Below, piece by piece: positions 12,701-23,338 of a DNA stretch of 64,000 bases. A program made the translations under genes and the position numbers. Source of the stretch: Gigaspora margarita. Lineage: Eukaryota; Glomeromycota; Glomeromycetes; Diversisporales; Gigasporaceae. The notes beneath the pieces are model-generated. The model saw only the letters and a list, made by a program, of their open reading frames with translations. It made no database searches and was not told where the DNA came from. Where the stretch lies: positions 99,410 through 163,409 of the forward strand of contig WTPW01001085.1 of NCBI GenBank assembly GCA_009809945.1, in the 5' to 3' direction. The stretch's first letter is position 1. Every line of letters begins with the position of its first letter.

Positions 12701-12844
12701 CATATTGAGTTGTTTCCTTTCTAGATAAGTTCAAGGCTCTTATATACTTTTTAATTACAGACTAAAAAATGACTAAATGGACTCCATGGACTCTATTGTC
12801 TCTATAGAGGTTATTGAATCTTAATCTTTGGAATTTATGGAGTC
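9790..12844. other. Degraded, CpG-poor copy of sequence at 41035-43660
   Basis: Alternates between segments homologous to unit C (9795-10150 with 41040-42130; 10780-10990 with 42620-42850; 12400-12840 with 42880-43660) and B-only AT-rich DNA (10990-12400). Nearly every CpG in C is TG or CA here. Short CCCTAACCCTAA runs at about 10550 and 11690 are too short to be telomeric. No gene. Confidence 0.65.
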
Positions 12845-14689
12845 CTGTGATAGTAAATAACTAGGTCATTTACTCAAATAACTAATGACCTAAATAACCT
12901 TAAAATGACTGGTCATTATGGTTATTCAATTTTGGGTCATTTGCAAATGAGCCGTTACCAAATGACACAGATTATTTTAAGATGACCTGGGTTATTTGGG
13001 TCATTTGTGTCATTATTCATAATCAATTAATTATATATCACAAAATATAACTCAAATTACCTTATATAACATAATTGACAAGTTAAGTTAAATCAGTAGA
13101 GTTTATATATGCAAGGTTTGTGCATAATATTGTAATTATTTTGTAGTAAAAGATAGTCAATTCTGTATAAAAGGAAAAGAATAGTAAAAAGCTACATTTT
13201 CAACAAAAATAATAAATGTGTTTCTAAAGTGAAGTGGTTGAATTTTGGAAAGTGCGCAGAAATCAGGTGTTTGCAATAATTATTTAATAATAATTTCCTT
13301 GTAACAAAAAAAGGTTTACAGACTTACCTATACAATTTGAGCTTTTTTTTATTTGTGTGTGATGAATAAAGCTGCTAGAAAACCTTTTCATGAAGACTTG
13401 ATGAATAAAAATATTTAAAATAAAAAAAATTAAATGTAATGATTTTGAAAATTCACCAAATTTACCTCTAAAAATAACATAAGAGATTTTGAAATAACAC
13501 TCATACACATCCTGAAATAACACACACCCTCCTATACACTAATATCATGGTACATGTATAGATTAATTTATTAAATAATTTGACTTTAATATGCAGTTCA
13601 AAAAATTAACCTATATTCAAAATAACGCCCGTGGGTGTACTCAAAATAGTGCGCAGGCATTCAAAATAGTATGCAGATGCCCACTATTTCAAGAATTTAT
13701 GGTAGTTGTTGTAATCAAGAATGTTTATGTTGTGTAGTATATATTTCAAATATTGTGCATGAAAGTATACCGTTGTGAAGGTGTTGGCAATCGGCTAATC
13801 CAATAAAATACAACTAACAACACCAATATCTAACTAAACCAATCTCTAACAGTACAGCAAGACTCTTGATCCTCGAATTGGCAGGCAGAAAGAGGCGTGG
13901 AAGATTTGGTCTGGGTCTCGAGGTTCTTTGGGTCTTGCTGTGGCATGGTTAAGAGAAGCTAAGTATACCTTCTTTTTCTTGTATATGTTTCTTATTGAAG
14001 TGGCTCTAATTCCATTCTACTTATATAGATCTGCTTTTATTTTAGGGTGCTCGGGGTGTAAAGGGTTGAATACGATCATTAATATTATTAATGATCGACA
14101 CATGATCAAGGGCGAAATTGGATTGATGCAGGTGATTAATTGAACAATGGGGCAACTTGATTGTTTGATGAATCAGGCAATCAAAGGGATTAATCGATGT
14201 ATGGGCTATATAAAAGGTGGTTAATTTGATCTTTTTTTCTCTAACTGGGTTAAAAACTAAACTGGGTTCAAAATGTGGGTTACGAAGTTATAACTAATGA
14301 CACGACATATAACAAATATTTCACGGGTACAGAGTAGGTTTAATAAGTGATTTTATTATTACAAAAGGGTTTAAGAGACAACAGAAACTTCTTAACACTT
14401 CTACTCTTATTTCGAAGGTATAAGTCAAATCTGAATCTCCAAGAGTTAATTTTTTATTGAGATGATTATATACTTTTTCCCTCTTAATAAATACACAATT
14501 TTTAGACTAACTACACTATCTCTATTGAATTTCACTTCACTCTTATGATGACCTCACTATGACTTCATTACTTTGAGGCGGAAGGTAGAGGCAGCTTTTC
14601 CCAAGCCTGGAAGCGTAAGTGTCGTGAGAAGCCTCTTAGCCTTGGCACTATAATCCACTATGCGCCAGTACCATACCACTAGCAAAACC

Positions 14690-14870
14690 CAAAGCTAGAA
14701 TAAGTACATTGTTTACAAAAGGGGGTAGTAAACAAACATTGACAGCTAAATGCCAAGGGCATAAACTAGTTTCTATTACAGTAGCGAAGTAACATGTAAA
14801 GAATCTATTATTTACGAAAAGGGGAATAAACAAACATTAGTAGCAATGCCAAGAGCATAAACTGGATTGT
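14690..14870. repeat. Imperfect tandem duplication
   Basis: Two spaced copies of a roughly 60-bp sequence (about 14705-14770 and 14812-14868), each with TTTAC(A/G)AAA and AACAAACATT followed by a CCAAG(G/A)GCATAAACT end. Inside the hAT-like element; function unknown. Confidence 0.6.
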
Positions 14871-15178
14871 GGCCCTGGAATGCGCAGTTACCCTCCGGAA
14901 ATACTATCAAGCTATTTGGGGCTATGCTGATCTCTCGTACCATGGCGTGATTCTAGGAGAAATCATACGATTGTACGATATACTTGGTGGAAAAATTACT
15001 CAAGGTAAACAAAAGAAAAAATGTCTTGAGGCGCAGCCCGTCATACTGTGCAATTTTGTGTGGAACATGTGATAGAAATTCATTTTAATAAAATTTCTTA
15101 TTAAATTATTTATCTTGCAAAGTACTTCATAATTATAAAAAATTGGTTTTTTAGTACTTAATTTTGTTGGCTAAAAGT

Positions 15179-15620
15179 AGGACCCCGAACAATATATATA
15201 AAGGTTATATTGAAATTTTGGTTAAAAAAGGTACCTTTTTACAAAAATGTTATATTTGAAAAGAGGATAATTGGTCAAAAGGTTATATTTAAAAGTGGAT
15301 AAAAGCCTTTAATGTTATATTATTCAAAGTGGATAAAACTGATAAGTTTCATAAAGGTTATATTTAAAATTTGGATAAAATAAAANAAAAAAAGAGAAAG
15401 AAAAAAATTTTTTTTTGAAAAATTTTTTTTTTGAAAAAAAATTTTAATAAAAGTTTTTTTAAAAATAAAATAAAGTTATATTTATTATTTGGATAATATT
15501 AATTAAATATTAAAGCTTATATGTAAAATATAGTTAATTTGCTTAATAAAAAGTGGATAAAAAATTTAAAAAGTTTATATTAAAGCTAATATAACCTCTA
15601 TATGTATTGTTCGGGGTCCT
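15179..15620. mobile_element. AGGACCC-ended MITE, 442 bp, nested
   Basis: Perfect termini AGGACCCCGAACAATA with the 8-bp TSD CTAAAAGT (15171-15178 and 15621-15628). The interior consists of irregular repeats of AAAGGTTATATT and GTGGATAAAA. It lies inside the CAGTGATGG element and so is younger. One ambiguous base at 15386. Related ends at 37455-37749. Confidence 0.85.
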
Positions 15621-15761
15621 CTAAAAGTACAGTAGATTATTAGTAAACAAATGTCAAATGACATTCTAAGTCATTTAAAGCCCTGAAATGACTAATGACT
15701 AGTCACTATTCATTTGAGTCACGTAGGTCATTTCAGGTCATCTACCATCACTGATGGAGTC

Positions 15762-18095
15762 TATCGATCCATCAGTTCGATTTCTTTACAAATGCTAACA
15801 CACATGGAATTCCAACCCAATGGCCGAAAATCGAAAAATAAAAAAGAAAAAATAAAATCAAAAAAAATCGAAAAAAAAAAAAAAATAAAAAAATAAAAAA
15901 ATAAAAAATAAAAAGAAATCGAGCTCAGCCCTTTTTCGATTGATGCTGCGCCGAATTTGCCCATAACAACATACGCAAATACTGCAGATCAACATGTGAA
16001 ATTTTGTTTACACCATTTATGCGAAGTGATAGCGGATCACGTGATTGAAAGAGAAACAGCCACACGACTCCTCAACCTCTAGCCTCGGAACGGAATATTT
16101 ATTTTTGCGAATGAAACAAACCCAACAAGTAAATTCAACGTAAAAATAAACTAAGTTCGTGAAATTAAAAATTTATGGTAGGACGTTAGAATTAGAGGCT
16201 ATAGTAATAAATAATCAGCTTTTATATGTAAATTTCATTCCCTTCATTTTGATTAGTGCCCAAGACAGGTTTAAACTAAAGATGGGTGACGAATGACGAA
16301 ACATTCGTCAATGAAGAATGACGAAACCATTTCGTCAAACAACTTCGAGTTGACGAAATGACGAATGACTAAACTGATGACGAATGACGAAACTCGTGAC
16401 GAATGCCGAAACGCATGAAAAATCATAAATTTCATAAGTAATCTTTAGCATTTGGGTGTAATAAATGTAAGGAAAAGGGTTAAAATACGTGAAATTGATT
16501 TTTTGTTCGTTGCCCAGTTCTATTAATTTTTACACAGTGTTCCGCACTCGGATCTATCTGTTGAACGAAACTACGAATAAAAAAAAATTATCTGCTTTAG
16601 ATTCAATGGAAAGCTAAATTGATTTTTTTTATGAGCTTGTTAATTGTAGTAGAGTTAACTTTTATTAACGGTCTGGCAATTTAATAGAAAACAATTCGTG
16701 GCCAAATAAATGATTACTATATGTTTTTGTATGAACTGATGAATCTTTATTATGATGAAATGGCAGTAACTTTGAAAGAATTTTAATATTCAGGATACCC
16801 AGAGGTCATCATGATGAAGCTTGTCTTAGGGTTCAATTGCATTTCATATTTTATTAGCAAAATTAATTTCGTAAGAGTTTCGTCAATCATTCGTCAATTG
16901 TTTGTAGTTTCGTCATCGTCAAAATTTCATCAAGACAAAACCATTGACAAAACGGGTAAATAGAATTATGGAAATAATGAAGATATTGATAGCTTAAATA
17001 GTGTGAATAATGTAAACAAAGATATTAGTGAAAATTTAAATAATATAGAGGATGAAAACAATTATTCAGAAAATTCACCTTTAGCACATCGAAAAACATG
17101 TCAAATTTTTAAAAATAAATAAATGAAGCTTTTATGAATCGATCTTTTTGTTTTATAATTATAATAGTTTCGTCAATAGCTTCGTCCATAGTTTCGTCAA
17201 TAGTTTCGTCAATCGTCAATAGTTTTCGTCAATCGTCAATAGTTTCGTCAATCGTCAGTAGTTTCGTCAATCGACAGTAGTTTTCGTCAATCGTCAAAGT
17301 ATCGTCAGACGAAACCATTGACTATACCATTTCGTCAATCGTGAAATAATTTCGTCACCCATTTTTAGTTTAAACACTCGCTTTCTTGCATTTTCTCTTT
17401 TTTCTCGCTTTGCTCACGTGTCGGGCTGATTCGGGATCATCACATTTTACGCTTGCCGATTGGCTAATTTCCCGTTTTGGATTTGTATCACTCGAACAAA
17501 TAAGTCGGAATGCCCGCACATGTGAAGAATTAAATAGCGTGGGAAGTTCACACTTAGAATTGGACAACACATGTCAATGGCATATGCATTGGCGCAAACC
17601 AAGTGGAAACAGGAATGAATATAAGAAAATAGAAGGGCAGAATCTGAACGCCAATGCTCGAACCAAAAATTCTTGCGACCCACCCTAGACGAGGAACACG
17701 TGATACTACCACCGGTTGCGACCACGGCGACCTCTAGGACAATTGAGATTGTTACTTTCGCGGGTGCTCATTGCCACTCGGCCAATTGCTTGTTTTCTGC
17801 TAACTTTTCAATAAAAAATCAAATTGCTTGACGGCAGTCCAAAACAAGTACAATAGTTGTGCAACGTGATTCTTTTGTGGCAGTTAACCATACACTCCAT
17901 TATGCAAGCATGAATACGCATTTCATAATCGAATTCAAGTTTAAAAATGACTAATTTCTTGGATGAAGAATTTTATTATATTTGTCACATGAGCTGAAAA
18001 TCTTTGTAGGACTAAATACTAAAAATGAGCGAGGAGTTTCAAAAGCATAATTGGTGTCATAAATAGATAAATAAATGCTGTAAGAATAAACAAGA
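15762..18095. other. CpG-retaining non-coding island upstream of copy B
   Basis: Excluding the element at 16277-17367, this is collinear with 43660-45500. It has CACGTG sites (for example GATCACGTGATT near 16036), a GATTGGCTAATTT block near 17458, and many intact CpGs. Overlapping short frames near 17386-17725 are on both strands and not conserved as protein in unit C. No gene called. Confidence 0.5.
16277..17367. mobile_element. hAT-like foldback, TAAAGATGGGTGACGAA, 1.09 kb
   Basis: Termini TAAAGATGGGTGACGAA and inverted ...TCGTCACCCATTTTTA, flanked by GTTTAAAC (16269-16276 and 17368-17375). Unit C has the empty site near 44412-44421. The arms are dense in TGACGAA (left) and TTCGTCAATCGTCA (right). 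Confidence 0.85.
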
Positions 18096-18098
18096 TAA

Positions 18099-18162
18099 GG
18101 CCACGCAAAGTTAATTTTTCGTTTTGCATAACATGGTGTTCCCGAACTTCAGTCTGCGGGTC

Positions 18163-18239
<77 letters not shown>

Positions 18240-18475
18240 CTACTGTAAATTAATATGATCATGTTAACATCTAAGGCCACGCAAAGTTAATTTTTCGGTT
18301 TGCATAATATGGAATCAGAAAATTTTGGATCTATAGGTTAATTCCGGAAAATTAAGGTCACCATCGGGTGACATCGGAGAAAAAATTAAATAGCAAAAAC
18401 GGAATAATTGGCACAACTGAAATTTTTTTTTGGGTCGGGAGGCTATGCAAAACGAAAAATTAATTTTGTGTAGCC
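18099..18475. mobile_element. GGCC-ended Harbinger-like MITE, B copy
   Basis: GGCCACGCAAAGTTAATT start, inverted end, TAA on both sides (18096-18098 and 18476-18478). A second internal start lies at 18275. Contains a 76-base T run (18164-18239). Present in unit C (45511-45850) and absent from unit A. Confidence 0.85.
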
Positions 18476-18478
18476 TAA

Positions 18479-20503
18479 ATACTTGTCCATACAATGGGAG
18501 TTTGGGACTGGTTCTATTTTTTCACACGTAAAAACTTGGTTTAATTGTTTTAATTAATGAATAAAACTTGTCTTTTTTGTACGTTTCTAACAACTTCGTC
18601 ATCAATAAATTTTTGACTCGAGCACGATCTCATTTTTTTGTTACTTTTCTTTAAACCGTTTGTTTTATTTTGCAAGTGAAACTGGTGAATGCTGGTGAAA
18701 CTATTGGTGAAGCTGGTGAAACTAATTATAATAATTAATGAGAAATTCAGGAAACTTGAAATTAGCATTACCTGCGACTATAGTTGTAACTCAGTTAACT
18801 TCAGAATTTTATACATGAGATCAGCTGAACTAGAACTTAAAACATCGTTATTTAACATAATTTAACACAATAAATAACGCAAAACTTCAATTTGTGAAAA
18901 GTGGCTTAGTTAAATTTGAGCTGCTTTTTTGTACTTTGATTATCAAATGTAATTTTAATTTTTTTTTCTTGTCGGAATTCGGAATTTTTGCCAGGTGGTT
19001 GATTAATTGATAACGAGCGAAAGGATAAATTTGCAGATCTATAACTCTGCACAACTATATTCGGTGACATTACAGCAGGCCAGCATGATATCTGGATGAC
19101 CAGATCTGCAGATGTATAATGCTTTAAAAATCGAACCATTTTATTTGTTATAATTTCTAACCTTAATAATAAGTGGCACCAGATCAGTATGGAGCTGTTT
19201 AAGAATAAAGGCATTTTAATTCAATATCATACGGATCTAGTCATCTATACCGTCCATACTGATCTGCGTAACTTACCATTAGTAATTATGCATTATAACT
19301 AGGAACGTAATACGATTTAATGCAGTCTGAAATATTTTGATTTACAGATATAATTCCGTAAAAAAAGTTAGATTTGCTGACACGACATTTTAGATGGCAG
19401 TAAATAATATGCTCTTATGCAAACATGACTATGTTTCTGGTAAGATTTCGTGACAAATGGATGCCTGTGACTTCGTTCACAGTATCTTATTAATGAATAT
19501 AAAGGCTATAGAGTTAAATATAGTTACAGCACATGCAAAATAGGTCTCTAAAAGTGCTAGGCGTGTTGACCAGGCACCATTTTTAATTGCTCATGCCTGG
19601 CACTTTCAGGATTCTAATGAAAATTATGTTGCGGCGCATAGCACAGTTACAATATGGCAAGGCTATATTAAAAGTTACAGCAATACATAGTTTTGAAATT
19701 GATAACGATTAAAATGTGTAATATACGTCAAATTGACTGCCCAAATTCCAAGTTATCGTTTTATATATTTTGTTTAAATACTTTATTAATTTTTTGTTTC
19801 ATTCACTTTAAATTGTTTAAAAAATTTTGATGACTATACTTTAAAAATATATAATGGATCGTTTAAATATAATCCTTGTATAGTATTCTACAAATATCAA
19901 TATTACCTGTAAATTAGTTCAGGTGATGATTCCTAATACGTATCGATAAGCTATAAATAGATAAACGTACGTACATACGTACCTAAATTTTCCCACAATA
20001 TAACAAAGAACAAAATTTATGCGATTAACAACGCTTATCATTATCCATATTAGTAAAATTTATAATTCTATTGTGTCCAAATTTGATGTTTACGTTGAAC
20101 ATTTTGTGTCACGATTACACGTCAAATAAGAACAGGCAAAGCTGAAAAACCAATATTATAAAGGAGGTTATCCAAATATGATGTGCAGTTATATGTAAAG
20201 GTGCGGACATTAGAGCATGAGCTAAAAATATGGCATAACCGTAGCTGAGGTAGCTGCCCAATTTTATATGATGTAAGAAAGTAGGCACCAAACGCTAACA
20301 ATTATTTTAGATTTTTGGGGCAGCTATACGGGTTATGATAATTTCATAGACCTTATATAAAGCTCATAGTTCATTAAATTTGTAATTCCTAAATTTCATT
20401 ATTGATCATAACCGATCAACCAACGTTAGATAAAATATTAACTTGAAATCTAAATGTCAATTTATTCTTCATTCTTTATAACAAAGAACTAGTAAATAAT
20501 ATC
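18479..20503. other. Upstream region of GTPase copy B
   Basis: Collinear with 45853-47816 (C) and inverse to 4816-6900 (A). Contains short GTGAAACTGGTGAA repeats at 18672-18722 (also about 45987-46037). No gene. Confidence 0.65.
20354..20361 (+). promoter_or_regulatory. TATA-like box upstream of copy B
   Basis: TATATAAA about 150 bp before the B start codon, in a context shared with copies A and C. Confidence 0.4.
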
Positions 20504-20834
20504 ATGCAAGGCAACGAAGACAATATCGATGATTACACCTTTGCTATGAGGTTGCAGCAGAAGTTTTTCGACGATTATAATGGCGCAACTGACGAAATAA
20601 GTTAAGTTACTTTTTATTATTCGTTTCACAATTAATGACTATAGAATTTTTGTTTTATATTTTTTGTATCGTTATAATTTTGCATTAAAATGCGTCCTAT
20701 AAAATTTAGAACCGCCTCGTACAAATAATAATACGGGCATGCATTTTTAATAGAAAATTTTAATTGTAGGATGATTATCCAAGAGCGTAGTATGCGCGCG
20801 CTCTTTTTGTGTGCACGTTATGCATGAATTAAGT

Positions 20835-20865
<31 letters not shown>

Positions 20866-23338
20866 GGCTTAACTTTAGTTACTAGTACCATCAAAAATGT
20901 AGAAAGTGATGATTATGTTGCTATGCAATTACAACAACAAATGTATTATGAGGAAGGAAGCGGCACCGAAAATGATTATCTTATTGCTATACAATTGCAA
21001 GAAATGTATAATAAGGAAAGGACAAACGTTAGAAAAGAATATGAAGGTGGTTTAATAAATAATTTGTAAAATGAATAATTTAACATTTTCTAAATTTTGA
21101 AATACAATATAATTTTTTAGATTTGGCATCTCGCATGAATAATATTTCACTTGAAAATAGTGAAGAAACCCCCAAAAGATTTTCAAACAAGCTTGAAAAA
21201 GAAATTGATGACAAAGAACCTTATAACAGAAATTTTTTCCCAAATAATTCCAATGATTTTGATGAAAATGATTCTCCGCCTCCTTACTACTCTTCACAAA
21301 AGCCTGTACATAATGATTACGGAAATCCTCACATCCCTGCGTTTAATAACAATCATAATTATTTTCAAGAGTACCCATCTGCTCAACCGCAATTTCCACG
21401 ACAATTTCCACAGAAATTTCCACAGCAATTTCCACAGCAATTCCCACAACACCAACAACAACAGACTACTCATAATTATCAGGATATGTTTTCGCAATTC
21501 ATGAAATTCATGGAAGCATCTCAAAATCAAACCCCAAACCAAAAAAATAATTTTCAGTCTGATTACGATACGAATAATACCAATTTTAATCAAAAAAAAT
21601 TTAATCTAAATAAAATAAATTTGTCTAATCGAGAACGGGTGTTTTCAAAATTTTATTATTAGGCTTAACAGGGACCGGAAAGTCTACTATTATCAATACG
21701 ATGGCAAATTATTTCTTACGCGGCACTCTCAATAAACCAAAAATTGTCATTCCCACAAAATTTTATAAAATTACTGAGAATGGTACATATGCATGAAATA
21801 TCTTGAAATTTATTTTCTATATTTTTATTTAAACAGCATTAATTTATTTCAATTTTGTATTATTCTATCTTAGAGTTTCTTAACAAACATTCGGAATCAA
21901 ATATTGATGATGTAACTAAAAGTCAAACTGTAAAATGTTATACCTATACTTTTGTTCATCCTGATAACCCTGCTTATAAATTTATCCTCATTGACACTCC
22001 TGGACTGAGTGATACAAATGGTGTTAAACAAGATGACGAGAATATTCAAGAGATTATAGATACTGCAATTTCTGCCGGTTCTTTATCAGCTATTGTAATC
22101 GTTGCAAATGGAACTGAAGTTAGATTTACTCCATCAGTCAAGAACGCATTGGTTCGATTGTCAAATAACCTTCCCGATGTTCTATTGGGCAATCCTTTAC
22201 TTATTTTAACAAAGTGTACAAAAAGTAGTGCTTCATTCTCCGAAGTTGCTTTCTCAGAAGAAATTGCAAAGCCAAAGGTTAGAATTTTTTATGATTCTTC
22301 TAGTTCACAGTAAATTCTTGTCATAATTTTTTTTTTTTTTTTTAAATTGTTATTAGAAAATTTTTTATATGGATAATCAATTTTTCTGCACTGATCCTGA
22401 AGTCTGGAAAGATGATGAAGATGAACGTTTGAATGTTGAACATCATTGGAAAAAGTCTATTAATACGATTAATATATTACTAGAAACGATTACTAATTTA
22501 TCTTCTACTTCGACTAAAGCCTTTGAAAATATGAGAGATTACAGAAATAAAATCAAATCTGAAATTGCTAAAGTTACCCAAGATATTGCAAATATCCTAA
22601 AGGTTCAGGATTGTCTTGAAGCTGCTCAGAAAGCATTACAAAAGTTTGGAAATCAAAAGAATTCTTATGCTAATTATACAAAAACTGAAACAATTACTCT
22701 TGACAAAATTGTTGAGTCAAATTATCATAGTACTGTCTGTACTCTTCATCTAAAAGATAACATTATTTGCCATGATAATTATGAGGTTGAGATGAAATCA
22801 AGCTCTGGAACTGATTACTTTGCCAATTGTCCTTGTATGGGACCAAACAATATCTGTAGGGTTTGTAATTGTGGGACCAGAAGGTAACGTTTAAAACTCT
22901 ATTATTCATTAGAATTTTTTTAAACCTTTTAAACCTTAGTCTCGATGTAATTTATATAGCCACTATTCTGCCATGATCAAATTGACTAGGGAAACTAAAA
23001 CAATAACTAAAGTTCTTGAAGATATGAAAGCACAATACGATATTGCCAACCAACGGTATCAAAAATACAGTACCGATATAAACAATTATCAATCATCACT
23101 TTCAAACCTCCAAGCTACTGCTAATGCTAAATACGAACTCATCCATAAACTTTGTAAAGATTTAAGTAAAATTTGTTCGCGATTTAACTTTGTTGATGAA
23201 CTTCATGCAAATATTGAAAGTATGAGACAAGATGTGAGAGTAATACAAAATGTTAATCTACGAAGAAATGCTGAAGCAGAGATCCAAAAACTTGAAAAAT
23301 TGGCTACAGACTTGTCATCCAAACAAGGAAACATGTAA
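20504..23338 (+). pseudogene. AIG1/GIMAP-like GTPase, copy B, frameshifted
   Basis: Exons matching copy A: 20504-20600, 20879-21046, 21121-21782, 21874-22277, 22357-22883, 22960-23338. Exon 3 is 662 nt instead of 663. One base is missing at about 21633-21640, between the linker and the P-loop, so translation ends at 21662 before any GTPase motif. Downstream exons remain open with their lengths unchanged, so the lesion is recent or a sequence error. The second residue of the P-loop region also differs (the codon after the first Gly is TTA, Leu). The intron 2 donor is GTGGT instead of GTGAG, and the intron 3 donor is GTACAT. An unspliced or wrongly spliced transcript would encode only the N-terminal motif region. 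Confidence 0.75.

Larger units (their letters stand above)
12845..15753. mobile_element. hAT-like element, CAGTGATGG ends, 2.9 kb, non-autonomous
   Basis: Left end CTGTGATAGTAAATAAC, right end the inverse of CAGTGATGGTAGATGAC, flanked by ATGGAGTC (12837-12844 and 15754-15761). Unit C has a single ATGGAGTC at the matching place (about 43648-43655). Both ends carry many AAATGACC/GGTCATTT subterminal repeats, as hAT transposases often bind. No transposase reading frame. A 442-bp element is nested inside. Confidence 0.8.

Noticed and set aside
16300-17350. CRISPR-like short repeats (TTTCGTCAATCGTCA)
   Set aside because: No regular unique spacers, inverted between arms, and a clear transposon TSD in a eukaryotic context.
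17386-17725. Overlapping frames of 66-100 aa on both strands
   Set aside because: Frame not kept in the paralogous unit C sequence, and no splice-supported extension.
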